A DNA stretch of 64,000 bases from VAZQ01 sp963807865 (lineage in GTDB: Bacteria > Pseudomonadota > Alphaproteobacteria > Rhizobiales > Xanthobacteraceae), in contig CAWEDK010000022.1 of the NCBI GenBank assembly GCA_963807865.1, positions 186,001 through 250,000 of the forward strand, in the 5' to 3' direction. Under the pieces are notes generated by a model. The model did no database searches and was not told the DNA's origin. It saw only the letters and a list, made by a program, of their open reading frames with translations. Of this stretch, positions 54,016 through 62,891 are shown one piece after another. Positions within the stretch are counted from its first letter, which is position 1. Each line of letters begins with the position of its first letter. The translations under genes were made by a program, and so were the position numbers.

Positions 54016-55911
54016 ATGCTGACGATCGACGATCTCTCCGTGCGCGTCGCCGGGCGCCTCCTCATCGATGGCGCCTCGGCGCGCATCCCGGCGGACGCCC
54101 GGGTCGGCCTGGTGGGCAGAAACGGCACCGGTAAGACCACGCTGTTTCACGTGATCGTCGGCGAGATGGCGCCCGAAAGCGGCGCCGTGACGCTGCCGCC
54201 GCGCGCCCGCATCGGCCGGCTGGCGCAGGAAGCCCCGAGCGGTCCGGAAAGTCTGATCGAGGTCGTGCTTGCCGCCGACACCGAGCGGGCGCGGCTGCTG
54301 AAGGAAGCCGAAACCGAACGCGATCATGACCGCATTGCAGAAATTCAGACCCGGCTCGCCGACATCGGCGCCCACGCCGCCCCCGCCCGCGCCGCCGGCA
54401 TCCTGGCAGGGCTCGGATTCTCCCACGCCGACCAGCAACGCGCCTGCGCGGAATTCTCCGGCGGCTGGCGCATGCGGGTGGCGCTCGCCGCGGTGCTGTT
54501 CTCCGAGCCCGATCTCCTCCTGCTCGACGAGCCCACGAACTATCTCGATCTGGAGGCCACGCTATGGCTCGAAGAACACATCGCGCGCTATCCGCGCACC
54601 GTCATCATCATCAGCCACGATCGTGACCTGCTCGACACCGCGGTCGACTGGATCCTGCATCTCGAAGGGGGCAAGCTCACGCTCTATCGCGGCGGCTACA
54701 GCGCCTTCGAGCGTACGCGGCGCGAGCGCCAGTTGCTGGACGCGAAATTCGCCAAGAGGCAGGAGGCGCAGCGCAAGCACCTGCAGGCGTTCGTCGACCG
54801 CTTCCGGGCCAAGGCTACCAAGGCGCGCCAGGCGCAATCCCGGCTGAAACTGTTGGCCAAGCTCGAACCGCCGTCCGCGATCGTCAACGACGAAGTGCGG
54901 CCGATCACGTTCCCGCCGCCCGCGAAATTGCTGTCGCCGCCGATCATCGCGGCCGACGACGTGGCGGTCGGCTACGAGCCCGGCCGCCCGGTCTTGCGGA
55001 AGCTGTCGCTGCGCATCGATGCCGACGACCGCATTGCCTTGCTGGGAGCAAATGGCAACGGCAAATCCACGCTGGTGAAGCTCCTGGCCGGCAAGCTTTC
55101 ACCGATGTCGGGCAGCCTGACGCGAGCGCAGAAGCTCGAGGTCGGTTATTTCGCCCAGCATCAACTCGACGAGCTCGACGGCGCCGAGAGCGCCTACGCA
55201 CATCTGCGCCGCCTGATGCCGGATGCGCCCGAAGCGAAGGTGCGCGCCCGCGCGGGGGCCATCGGATTTTCGTCTGCGATGGCCGACACGCCGGCCGGAC
55301 AACTTTCCGGCGGCGAGAAGGCGCGGCTGCTGCTCGGGCTCGCGACCCTCGCGGGCCCGCACCTCGTCATGCTGGACGAGCCGACCAACCATCTCGACAT
55401 CGACAGCCGCTCGGCGCTGATCACTGGCATCAACGAGTTTCCCGGCGCGGTCATTCTTGTTTCGCACGATCGCTATTTGATCGAAGCCTGCGCCGACCGG
55501 TTGCTGCTCGTTGCCAACGGCGAGGCGATGCCGTTCGACGGCGACCTCGACGACTACCGCAGATTGATTCTGGCAAACGGCCGTGGAAATTCCGCGCAGG
55601 CGGATGCCAACGGCAAGGAAGGGGCGCAGAAGCGGCCCGATCGGGCGGAGCTTCGGCGTTCCGCCGCGGAGAAGCGCCAGGAGCTGGCGCCCCTGCGCAA
55701 ACGAATCGCCGACGCGGAAGCCGCCGTCGCTCGTCTGACCAAGGAGATCGCGCGGCTCGATTCGGCTTTGGCCGAACCCGGCCTGTTCGCCCGCGACGCC
55801 GCGAAGGCGGCCGCATTCGCCAAGGCGCGCTCCGATTACGCCGCGGCACTGGCGCAGGCTGAGGAAGACTGGCTGGAGGCCAGCGCCGCGGTTGAGGCCG
55901 CGATGGCCTAG
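54016..55911 (+). CDS. ABC-F family ATPase (Uup/EttA-like)
   Basis: 631 aa soluble protein with two ABC cassettes and no membrane domain. Cassette 1: Walker A VGLVGRNGTGKTTLFH, signature EFSGGWRMRVAL, Walker B LLLLDEPTNYLD. The linker is Arg/Lys-rich (FAKRQEAQRKHLQAFVDRFR). Cassette 2: ALLGANGNGKSTLVKLL, GQLSGGEKARLLLGL, VMLDEPTNHLD. The C-terminal coiled coil (ELAPLRKRIADAEAAVARL) is Uup-like. ABC-F proteins act on the ribosome or in DNA/rRNA processes; which one this is cannot be told. Normal length. Confidence 0.9.
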   Translation: MLTIDDLSVRVAGRLLIDGASARIPADARVGLVGRNGTGKTTLFHVIVGEMAPESGAVTLPPRARIGRLAQEAPSGPESLIEVVLAADTERARLLKEAETERDHDRIAEIQTRLADIGAHAAPARAAGILAGLGFSHADQQRACAEFSGGWRMRVALAAVLFSEPDLLLLDEPTNYLDLEATLWLEEHIARYPRTVIIISHDRDLLDTAVDWILHLEGGKLTLYRGGYSAFERTRRERQLLDAKFAKRQEAQRKHLQAFVDRFRAKATKARQAQSRLKLLAKLEPPSAIVNDEVRPITFPPPAKLLSPPIIAADDVAVGYEPGRPVLRKLSLRIDADDRIALLGANGNGKSTLVKLLAGKLSPMSGSLTRAQKLEVGYFAQHQLDELDGAESAYAHLRRLMPDAPEAKVRARAGAIGFSSAMADTPAGQLSGGEKARLLLGLATLAGPHLVMLDEPTNHLDIDSRSALITGINEFPGAVILVSHDRYLIEACADRLLLVANGEAMPFDGDLDDYRRLILANGRGNSAQADANGKEGAQKRPDRAELRRSAAEKRQELAPLRKRIADAEAAVARLTKEIARLDSALAEPGLFARDAAKAAAFAKARSDYAAALAQAEEDWLEASAAVEAAMA

Positions 55912-55915
55912 ACTG

Positions 55916-56482
55916 CTAGGTCCCCGCGGGCTTCTTCTGCGCGGGCGAGGCCTTTTGTCCCTTGGCAGGAGCCGGCGGCGAGCCGGAGCGCTCGACCGAG
56001 ACCAAGCGGCCGGAATCGAAACGATAGATACCAGGCCAGGGTCCTCGCGTGACCGTCATGGTCACAGCACGCTCTCCCCGCGCATTCGTACCGATATCAA
56101 CCTTTTCGGCGACGCCGGTTCGCTTCACCACGTCGCATTCGGTCATCTGTAGCGCGATACCCCCCTGCACGGTGGGCGTCGACGGCGGCAGCACCGGCTC
56201 GCCCGGTGCAGCCGCGACCTGCCCAGGCCCTCCGGCACATTGTCCTTCCGGACCAACCAGATCGGCCTCGCTCAGCGGGCGCAGGCTGAACTCGCTCTTG
56301 CTGCCCGAGAAGGTCGCCCAGTCGGGTTTGGCGGTGCGCGCCGGTTCTGGATTCGGCGTGAAGGTCACATTGTTGAGGCCCATATCGGCCGAGCACGCCC
56401 CGATAAGGGACGCGAACAAGCCAATCGCCGCAATCCGCTGCGCGATTCGCCCGGGTCGAGAAATTGCCGAGCCCTGGATCAT
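55916..56482 (-). CDS. Putative lipoprotein of unknown function
   Basis: 188 aa. The N-terminus has a hydrophobic stretch and lipobox (IAAIGLFASLIGACSAD), with acylation at Cys. The mature part contains DWATFSGSKSEFSLRPLSEA and DLVGPEGQCAG, MTECDVVKRTGVAEKVDIGT and TRGPWPGIYRFDSGRLVSVE, then a Lys/Pro-rich tail. I recall similar rhizobial outer-membrane lipoproteins without a function. The ATG at 56482 is preferred over 56524 because of AAGGCAG. It ends 5 bp from the ABC-F gene stop. Confidence 0.75.
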   Translation of the reverse strand: MIQGSAISRPGRIAQRIAAIGLFASLIGACSADMGLNNVTFTPNPEPARTAKPDWATFSGSKSEFSLRPLSEADLVGPEGQCAGGPGQVAAAPGEPVLPPSTPTVQGGIALQMTECDVVKRTGVAEKVDIGTNARGERAVTMTVTRGPWPGIYRFDSGRLVSVERSGSPPAPAKGQKASPAQKKPAGT

Positions 56483-56695
56483 CTCTGCCTTGTATCCCTT
56501 AACCCGCTGACCTTTCACGCGCATCGGGTAGACCGCAGGACACCATCATTTTGCGCCAGCACCGTGGCGCGGATCAATATCTCATTTCGGCCGTAGCGGT
56601 CCAACCGGGAGACCGCACCCCCCGGCGGAGCGCGTCCAAGGGTCAATCCGCAGTCGGAAATGCGGCAGCGGTCGGTGAGCGTCTTCGCCCTTCGT

Positions 56696-56935
56696 TCAGG
56701 CCGGTTTCGCCCGCGGCGCGGTCAGCCTGACCGCAATAAACCAAGAAATGCCAAGCGAGAAGAAATACAGAAGCAGAAATGCCGGAAGACTAGCCGCCGG
56801 CGCCGTGCTCTCGATAACGTAACCGATCGCGTACGAGGCGACCGTGCTGACCACGATGAGCGCAAGGTACACGACGAGCAACACATCCTGAATCCTCCGG
56901 TCAGCGGCCTCGCTGCTGGCAGCATACTCCACCAC
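56696..56935 (-). CDS. Small two-span membrane protein
   Basis: 79 aa with two clear membrane helices (VLLVVYLALIVVSTVASYAI and LPAFLLLYFFSLGISWFIAV), a short charged N-terminus (EYAASSEAADRRIQD) and a basic tail (RLTAPRAKPA). The start is a GTG at 56935. It resembles small phage-shock or DUF-type membrane proteins but I cannot name it. The strong hydrophobic pattern makes the frame likely real. Confidence 0.55.
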   Translation of the reverse strand: MVEYAASSEAADRRIQDVLLVVYLALIVVSTVASYAIGYVIESTAPAASLPAFLLLYFFSLGISWFIAVRLTAPRAKPA

Positions 56936-57274
56936 TTCAATTCGGCCTGCAATGGCGATTCAGGCGTGCCCGTTCGCGCAACATAATGGTGACACTCGCT
57001 CCGCTCACTTCCCAGCATGGGAATTTGCAGCGCCCGAAAACCGCATTTTAGAGCCGCCGAGCAAGTCCAAATCTGTCAAAGCGCCTGGCGCGAAAACCCG
57101 CACCGTTGCTGGCCAATTGATATTTTCCACTTCCGAAATTCAAACGTGCAAGCGAGCGCTTTCTCGGCTGTGCCCATAAACCCACAGCGGTTGGATTGGG
57201 TCTAATCGTTGCCGAAAGGTGACAGCCATTTGGTCAGGATCGTTCTAGGTTAACAAATGATAGTTTCATCTTGG
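56936..57274. other. Intergenic region upstream of the first outer-membrane gene
   Basis: About 340 bp, AT-richer than its surroundings. Small open frames are present but not convincing. The promoter of the beta-barrel gene at 57288 must lie here; its sequence shares nothing obvious with the region ahead of the second copy. Confidence 0.45.
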
Positions 57275-57287
57275 ACGGGGGGTTCAA

Positions 57288-58103
57288 ATGAATAAGCTTC
57301 TGACTGCAGGCGCTGCGCTGCTCGCGCTCGGCCTGAGCGTTCCGGCGAAAGCGGCTGACATGCCGGTGAAGTATGTCGCGCCGGCGCCGGTCTTTACCTG
57401 GACCGGCTGCTACGTCGGTGTGCACATCGGCTACAAGTGGGGCACCAGCAAGCAGACCTACGGTGGAACGCGGGCCGGCGTGCCTGATGCGTTTCTGCCG
57501 GTCGGCGCTGATCTGACCGGAAACTACAACGTCAACGGTCCGGTTGGCGGCGGCCAGGGCGGCTGTAACTACCAGACCGGCAACTGGGTGTGGGGCGTGG
57601 AAATCGACGCCGGATGGGCGGATGCAAGCGGCCAGGCCAATCCGACGCAGGAAGCCATCAACGCGGGCGCCAACCCGGGGCGCGTGTTCACCACCAACGA
57701 GCGCTGGCTCGCCACCGCTCGCGGCCGGCTCGGCTGGGCCGCCGACAAGTGGCTGTGGTACGTGACCGGTGGTGCCTCCTGGACCGGCATTGACGTCAAC
57801 AACGACGCCATCGCGGTCGCGGCCAACGCCAATCGCGTTCCGACCCGCGTCAACCGCAACGGCTGGATCGTCGGCGTCGGCACCGAATACGCCCTGCTCG
57901 GCGGCTGGTCGGTGAAGAGCGAGTTCCTCTACACCAACTTCGGCACGTTCGGCTATACCGACAGCCCCGCCGCGAACGCCTGCGTCCAGTGCTACAGCGC
58001 TGACGTCAAGCTTCACGAATACGTCTGGCGCGTCGGCATGAACTACCGCTTCGACTGGGCTTCCTGGGGCAAGGGCAAGGCTCCGGTCGTCGCCAAGTAC
58101 TGA
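57288..58103 (+). CDS. Outer-membrane beta-barrel protein (Omp25/31-like), copy 1
   Basis: 271 aa porin-like protein of the rhizobial Omp25/31-type family. The signal peptide is ALLALGLSVPAKAADMPVK, with the mature start YVAPAPVFTWTGCYVGVHIG. Repeated aromatic beta-strands (VWGVEIDAGWADASG, ARGRLGWAADKWLWYVTGGA, YALLGGWSVKSEFLYTNFG) end in a strand closing with MNYRFDW, though a short tail KGKAPVVAKY follows. GGGGGG precedes the ATG. The protein is identical to copy 2. It stabilises the outer membrane in related bacteria. Confidence 0.9.
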   Translation: MNKLLTAGAALLALGLSVPAKAADMPVKYVAPAPVFTWTGCYVGVHIGYKWGTSKQTYGGTRAGVPDAFLPVGADLTGNYNVNGPVGGGQGGCNYQTGNWVWGVEIDAGWADASGQANPTQEAINAGANPGRVFTTNERWLATARGRLGWAADKWLWYVTGGASWTGIDVNNDAIAVAANANRVPTRVNRNGWIVGVGTEYALLGGWSVKSEFLYTNFGTFGYTDSPAANACVQCYSADVKLHEYVWRVGMNYRFDWASWGKGKAPVVAKY

Positions 58104-58136
58104 GACACTCTAAAGTTTGAGACCAGCTACGCGAGG

Positions 58137-58168
58137 AGCTCCGGGTGAAAGCCCGGAGCTTCTTTTTT
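58137..58168 (+). terminator. Intrinsic terminator of outer-membrane gene copy 1
   Basis: Stem GCTCCGGG / CCCGGAGC with a 6-nt loop, followed by TTCTTTTTT. It begins 34 bp after the stop at 58103. Confidence 0.85.
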
Positions 58169-58442
58169 GTTCTGAGCGGATGGTTCGGTCGTACGAACGA
58201 AGTTCGTTCCTGCACGAATCGTTTCCCATTGGAGACAATTCGAATCGTCGACGCGTCGTGCAGGCAGCGCCCCGACGGCGAGCTGGCGCGGTATCAATTC
58301 GCGAGTCGTGAAAAATTGCACTGAACGAGAAAACCGTGACGTGGCGAAATGTTAAATCATCCCCACTGTTGTTTGCTTATCACAGCCAAATCAGGCGAGA
58401 CCTGTTAAGAGTTGATTAACTGCAATACCACGGGGGGTTCAA

Positions 58443-59258
58443 ATGAATAAGCTTCTGACTGCAGGCGCTGCGCTGCTCGCGCTCGGCCTGAGCGTTCCGG
58501 CGAAAGCGGCTGACATGCCGGTGAAGTATGTCGCGCCGGCGCCGGTCTTTACCTGGACCGGCTGCTACGTCGGTGTGCACATCGGCTACAAGTGGGGCAC
58601 CAGCAAGCAGACCTACGGTGGAACGCGGGCCGGCGTGCCTGATGCGTTTCTGCCGGTCGGCGCTGATCTGACCGGAAACTACAACGTCAACGGTCCGGTT
58701 GGCGGCGGCCAGGGCGGCTGTAACTACCAGACCGGCAACTGGGTGTGGGGCGTGGAAATCGACGCCGGATGGGCGGATGCAAGCGGCCAGGCCAATCCGA
58801 CGCAGGAAGCCATCAACGCGGGCGCCAACCCGGGGCGCGTGTTCACCACCAACGAGCGCTGGCTCGCCACCGCTCGCGGCCGGCTCGGCTGGGCCGCCGA
58901 CAAGTGGCTGTGGTACGTGACCGGTGGTGCCTCCTGGACCGGCATTGACGTCAACAACGACGCCATCGCGGTCGCGGCCAACGCCAATCGCGTTCCGACC
59001 CGCGTCAACCGCAACGGCTGGATCGTCGGCGTCGGCACCGAATACGCCCTGCTCGGCGGCTGGTCGGTGAAGAGCGAGTTCCTCTACACCAACTTCGGCA
59101 CGTTCGGCTATACCGACAGCCCCGCCGCGAACGCCTGCGTCCAGTGCTACAGCGCTGACGTCAAGCTTCACGAATACGTCTGGCGCGTCGGCATGAACTA
59201 CCGCTTCGACTGGGCCTCCTGGGGCAAGGGCAAGGCTCCGGTCGTCGCCAAGTACTGA
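58443..59258 (+). CDS. Outer-membrane beta-barrel protein (Omp25/31-like), copy 2
   Basis: 271 aa, identical in protein sequence to the copy at 57288, with a single silent base difference seen near the 3' end. The upstream region (58169-58429) differs completely from that of copy 1 and is AT-richer, so the two genes probably have different expression. The pair has either been duplicated very recently or kept identical by gene conversion. It is convergent with holC. Confidence 0.9.
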   Translation: MNKLLTAGAALLALGLSVPAKAADMPVKYVAPAPVFTWTGCYVGVHIGYKWGTSKQTYGGTRAGVPDAFLPVGADLTGNYNVNGPVGGGQGGCNYQTGNWVWGVEIDAGWADASGQANPTQEAINAGANPGRVFTTNERWLATARGRLGWAADKWLWYVTGGASWTGIDVNNDAIAVAANANRVPTRVNRNGWIVGVGTEYALLGGWSVKSEFLYTNFGTFGYTDSPAANACVQCYSADVKLHEYVWRVGMNYRFDWASWGKGKAPVVAKY

Positions 59259-59291
59259 GACACTCTAAAGTTTAAGACCAGCTACGCGAGG

Positions 59292-59323
59292 AGCTCCGGG
59301 CGAAAGCCCGGGGCTTCTTTTTT
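59292..59323 (+). terminator. Intrinsic terminator of outer-membrane gene copy 2
   Basis: Same hairpin as copy 1, now GCTCCGGG / CCCGGGGC, one change giving a G-U pair in the RNA, with TTCTTTTTT after it. It lies between the convergent beta-barrel gene and holC. Confidence 0.82.
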
Positions 59324-59369
59324 CTGAGCACCGCTGCAAGACTTTGATGTCTCGGCGAGAGAAGCCGGA

Positions 59370-59819
59370 TCAGCCTTTGCGCTGCCAGCGGCCTTCTTCA
59401 TCCGGTTGCCAATAAGTCACGCCGAATCCTCGTGACTTCGCCTCGCCCCAATGCGAGCGCGCGGCGGCGACCGCGTCGGGATCATCGCCGTCGAACACCA
59501 GCACGATTCGCTCGTAGGCGGCGGCGTCAGCCGGAACCGTCGCACCATCGAGCAGAAAACGCACGCTCGCGCGGTTGGGGTTGTCATCGCTGACGGTGAG
59601 CACGATCGGCTGATCCGAAGTCCCCGGATCGCGCCACGTGCCGTGCGGCAGGAAGCTGTCATCGCGATACGTCCACAGGTGCGCGTCGAGCGCCTCGACC
59701 CGTTCCTCGGAGGCCTGCACGGCGACACGCCAGCCGCGCTCCAGCGACTTCTCGAGTAGCGCCGGCAGCACCTTCTCCAGCGGCTGGTGCTGCAGATGAT
59801 AAAACAGCATGTCGGTCAT
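59370..59819 (-). CDS. holC: DNA polymerase III chi subunit
   Basis: 149 aa. N-terminal MLFYHLQHQPLEKVLPALLE and GWRVAVQASEERVEALDAHL, then the conserved WTYRDDSFLPHG and the C-terminal GVTYWQPDEEGRWQRKG. This is the alphaproteobacterial chi subunit that links the clamp loader to single-strand binding protein. It follows pepA on the same strand after 52 bp, the usual pepA-holC order. Confidence 0.92.
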   Translation of the reverse strand: MTDMLFYHLQHQPLEKVLPALLEKSLERGWRVAVQASEERVEALDAHLWTYRDDSFLPHGTWRDPGTSDQPIVLTVSDDNPNRASVRFLLDGATVPADAAAYERIVLVFDGDDPDAVAAARSHWGEAKSRGFGVTYWQPDEEGRWQRKG

Positions 59820-59871
59820 GGAGATCCACCGGAGTGACGATCATGCACGGCGATTCGCCGCCTTTCCCGAC

Positions 59872-61365
59872 TCAGCGCTCGTAATAGTCCGCCACCAGCC
59901 GGTCCAGCAGCCGCACGCCGTAGCCGGAGCCCCAGCTTCGATTGATGTCGGACTGCGGCGAGCCCATCGCGGTGCCGGCGATGTCGAGGTGGACCCACGG
60001 CGTCTTGTCGACGAAACGCTGCAGCAACTGCGCCGCCGTGATCGAGCCGCCATAGCGGCCACCAGTATTCTTCATGTCGGCAAATTTCGAATCGATCATC
60101 TTGTCGTATTCCGGCCCCAGCGGCATCGGCCAGACCCGCTCGCCGGTCTCCTTGCCCACTTTAACGAGCCGCTCGATCAGCTTGTCATCGTTGGAGAATA
60201 GCCCGGCATATTCCTGCCCGAGCGCGACGATGATGGCGCCCGTCAAGGTCGCCAGATCGAGCATGAACCTGGGTTTGAAGCGCTTGTTGACGTAGTGCAG
60301 CACGTCGGCCAGGACGAGCCGGCCTTCGGCGTCGGTGTTGATGATCTCGATCGTCTGCCCAGACATGGTCTTGACGATATCGCCGGGCCGCTGGGCCTTG
60401 CCGTCGACCGCGTTCTCCACCACGCCGATGGCGCCGACGACATTGGCCTTGGCCTTGCGCGCCGCGAGCGCGTGCATCAGGCCGACGACGCACGCGGCGC
60501 CGGCCATGTCGCCCTTCATGTCCTCCATGCCGGACGCCGGCTTGATCGAAACGCCGCCGGTGTCGAAGCACACCCCCTTGCCGATGAATGCGATCGGCTT
60601 GTCGTCGCGCTTGCCGCCGTTCCAGCGCATGATCACCATCCGGCTCTCGTGCACGGAGCCTTGGCCGACCCCCAGCAGCGCGTTCATCTCGAGCTTGGTC
60701 ATTTCGGCGACGTCGAACACCTCGACGTCCACCCCGAGCTTTTCCAACTGACTGGCGCGGTTCGCGAATTCCTCCGGAAACAAGATATTGGCGGGTTCGT
60801 TCACCAGGTCGCGGGCCAGCAGCACGCCGTCTGCCACCGCCTTCTGCGGCACGAATGCTTTCTGCACCGGGCCGACCGAGGACACCGCGATCTTGACCGT
60901 CACCCGTTTCGGCGGCTCCTCGCCTTCCTTGCGCTTGGTCTTGTAGCGATCGAACGAATAGGCGCGCAGCCGCACGCCGAGCGCGAGATCCGCGGCTCGA
61001 TCCGGCTTCATCCCACCCGGCAGATCGGCAACGATCGTCACGTCCTCTTCGCGTGAAGGCACCTTGCCCATGGCGGCGCCACCGAGCTTCACAAAGCCTT
61101 GCGACTTGAGGTCGCCGGCCTTCCCGGCCCCGACCACAAGGAGCCGCGACACCTGAAGCCCTGGGGGCGCCACAATGTCCAATGCCGCGCCGTTCTTGCC
61201 TTTGAAGCGGTCGGCCGCCGCGGCGCGCTCGATCAGGTCGCCTGTCGGCTTCAGCAGTTTCTGGGTGGCGGCGCCGAATTTCAGCCCTTCCTCGCAGAAC
61301 AGGATGAGAACACCTTTCGCCGGCAGGGCGATAGGAGCGAATTCGAGTGTCAGTTCGGCGGACAT
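59872..61365 (-). CDS. pepA: Leucyl aminopeptidase (M17)
   Basis: 497 aa cytosolic two-metal aminopeptidase. The family signature NTDAEGRLVLADVL is visible, with metal and catalytic residues in FIGKGVCFDTGGVSIKPASG and MEDMKGDMAGAA. The N-terminal domain is the variable M17 domain (LTLEFAPIALPAKGVLILF). Start MSAELTLEFA at 61365; an open frame continues to 61425. Divergent from lptF across 350 bp. Complete and of normal length. Confidence 0.93.
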   Translation of the reverse strand: MSAELTLEFAPIALPAKGVLILFCEEGLKFGAATQKLLKPTGDLIERAAAADRFKGKNGAALDIVAPPGLQVSRLLVVGAGKAGDLKSQGFVKLGGAAMGKVPSREEDVTIVADLPGGMKPDRAADLALGVRLRAYSFDRYKTKRKEGEEPPKRVTVKIAVSSVGPVQKAFVPQKAVADGVLLARDLVNEPANILFPEEFANRASQLEKLGVDVEVFDVAEMTKLEMNALLGVGQGSVHESRMVIMRWNGGKRDDKPIAFIGKGVCFDTGGVSIKPASGMEDMKGDMAGAACVVGLMHALAARKAKANVVGAIGVVENAVDGKAQRPGDIVKTMSGQTIEIINTDAEGRLVLADVLHYVNKRFKPRFMLDLATLTGAIIVALGQEYAGLFSNDDKLIERLVKVGKETGERVWPMPLGPEYDKMIDSKFADMKNTGGRYGGSITAAQLLQRFVDKTPWVHLDIAGTAMGSPQSDINRSWGSGYGVRLLDRLVADYYER

Positions 61366-61715
61366 CGGGGCTAGGTCCTCTCTCGATTGCCAATGGCTGG
61401 TGCAAAAGAGACACCCGCCGGTCAAGAATCCCAGATATGAACCGGCATGGCGGCGGTTGCAAAGCCCCGCCTTTCCTGACCCGCCGCATGAGTGTCCGGG
61501 GCCCGATTCTGGCCGCCTGGAGCGCTGTGCTGCGCCACAGTCAAGTTAACGTTTTGTTGTGCATGCTCAAAGGGTTTTGCCTTGGCTAAGCCATTTTGTT
61601 GATTGATCAAGTTGGGGTTGGAGCGGGGACGGTTTACCCTGCGGCACGCAATCAGGGTCGGGGGGCCCGGCGCACCGCATTGGGGTCGTCGCGAGTGGGG
61701 ACGTCGTAGGGCGTT
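61366..61715. other. Divergent promoter region pepA / lptF
   Basis: About 350 bp with no supported gene. It should hold the promoters of pepA and of the lptF-lptG operon. No terminator or obvious operator is seen. Confidence 0.5.
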
Positions 61716-62891
61716 ATGGGGTCGATCGGGCGCTATATCTTTCGCATCACCTTTGGTGCGTTTCTGTTGGTTTGCGCCTGCGTGACCGCGCTCATGTGGA
61801 TCACTCAGGCGCTGCGCGACGTCGACCTGATGACCGATCAGGGTCAGAGCATCTTCGTCTTCGTCGGCATCACCAGTCTGATCATTCCGCTGCTCCTGAT
61901 GATCATCGCACCGGTCGCGCTGATGATCGCGGTCGCCTACGTGCTGAACAAGCTCGGCAACAATTCCGAATTGATCGTGATGAATTCGGCCGGCATGCCG
62001 CCGAAGGTGCTGTTCCGTCCGTTTCTCGCAGTCGGCGTCGTCGTCTCGTTGTTCGTCATGACGCTGAGCGTCTATCTCTCGCCCTGGGGCCTGCGCGAAC
62101 TGCGGCACTGGGCGACCGAGGTTCGCGCCGACCTTGTGAGCAATATCATCCAGCCCGGCCGCTTCACCCGGATCGAAGCCGGACTCATGCTGCACATTCG
62201 CGAGCGGCGTCCGAACAGCCAGTTGCTCGGCATCTTCATCGACGACCAGCGCGATCCCAAGGACCGCATGACAATTCTCGCCGAGCAGGGCGAGATCATC
62301 AAGAACGACGGCAGCGTCTACCTCGTCCTCGAGCGCGGCAGCGTGCAGCGGCACGAGACCGGGAAACGCGACCCCACCTTGGTGCTGTTCGACAGCTATG
62401 CGTTCGACCTATCGAAGCTCGCGGCCGGGCCGAAGAACGTCAAGTATTCGACGCGTGAACGCTATCTCTGGGAATTAGCCAACCCGGTTCCGGGCGATCC
62501 GCTGTTCGCGGACCAGCCAGGCCAGGTCCGCGCGGAGTTTCACGACCGCCTCACCGCGCCGCTCTACCCGCTCGCCTTCGTGTTCGTGACCTACGCTTAT
62601 CTCGGCGCCCCACGCACCACCCGGCAAGGACGCACCACCTCGCTCCTCGGCGCCATCGGCGCGATCGCGGCGCTGCGAGGAATCGGATTCGCCGGCATGA
62701 TCGGCGGCGTCCACGCGCCGATCCTCCTGCTGCTGCCGTACATTGCGCTGCTCTCGGCCTGTGCCCTGGGTTACCTCAGCATCTCCCGTGCGTTCATCAT
62801 CGAGCCGCCCGCCTTCATCACCGAGACGGTCGGCAAACTGATTGAGCGCATTTCCCGGCGTGCCGGCAGCCTTGTGGGGCAGACGCCATGA
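61716..62891 (+). CDS. lptF: LPS export ABC transporter permease LptF
   Basis: 391 aa inner-membrane permease of the LptB2FG complex that extracts lipopolysaccharide. N-terminal helices (IFRITFGAFLLVCACVTALM), the coupling region around NNSELIVMNSAGMPPKVLFR, a periplasmic beta-jellyroll domain (VLERGSVQRHETG), and C-terminal helices with FHDRLTAPLYPLAFVFVTYA. Start at the ATG at 61716; ribosome site weak. Its stop overlaps the lptG start (ATGA). Confidence 0.93.
   Translation: MGSIGRYIFRITFGAFLLVCACVTALMWITQALRDVDLMTDQGQSIFVFVGITSLIIPLLLMIIAPVALMIAVAYVLNKLGNNSELIVMNSAGMPPKVLFRPFLAVGVVVSLFVMTLSVYLSPWGLRELRHWATEVRADLVSNIIQPGRFTRIEAGLMLHIRERRPNSQLLGIFIDDQRDPKDRMTILAEQGEIIKNDGSVYLVLERGSVQRHETGKRDPTLVLFDSYAFDLSKLAAGPKNVKYSTRERYLWELANPVPGDPLFADQPGQVRAEFHDRLTAPLYPLAFVFVTYAYLGAPRTTRQGRTTSLLGAIGAIAALRGIGFAGMIGGVHAPILLLLPYIALLSACALGYLSISRAFIIEPPAFITETVGKLIERISRRAGSLVGQTP

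Larger units (their letters stand above)
57275..58168 (+). repeat. Tandem duplication unit, copy 1
   Basis: Almost identical to 58430-59323, offset 1155 bp. It begins at ACGGGGGGTTCAAATG and ends after the terminator T-run. The only differences I found are one silent change (GGGCTTCC/GGGCCTCC near the 3' end of the gene) and a few in the short 3' tail. Confidence 0.9.
58430..59323 (+). repeat. Tandem duplication unit, copy 2
   Basis: Second copy of the unit at 57275-58168. Upstream of 58430 the sequence is unrelated to that upstream of copy 1, so the duplicated block starts at the ribosome-binding region and carries no promoter in common. Confidence 0.9.

Noticed and set aside
57283..57292. 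GGTTCAAATG as a tRNA T-loop
   Set aside because: It is the ribosome-binding and start region of the beta-barrel gene; no acceptor or anticodon stems surround it. No tRNA was found in the window.
57234..58016. Antisense open frames over both outer-membrane genes (also 58416-59171)
   Set aside because: They are duplicated only because the sense genes are duplicated; no independent support.
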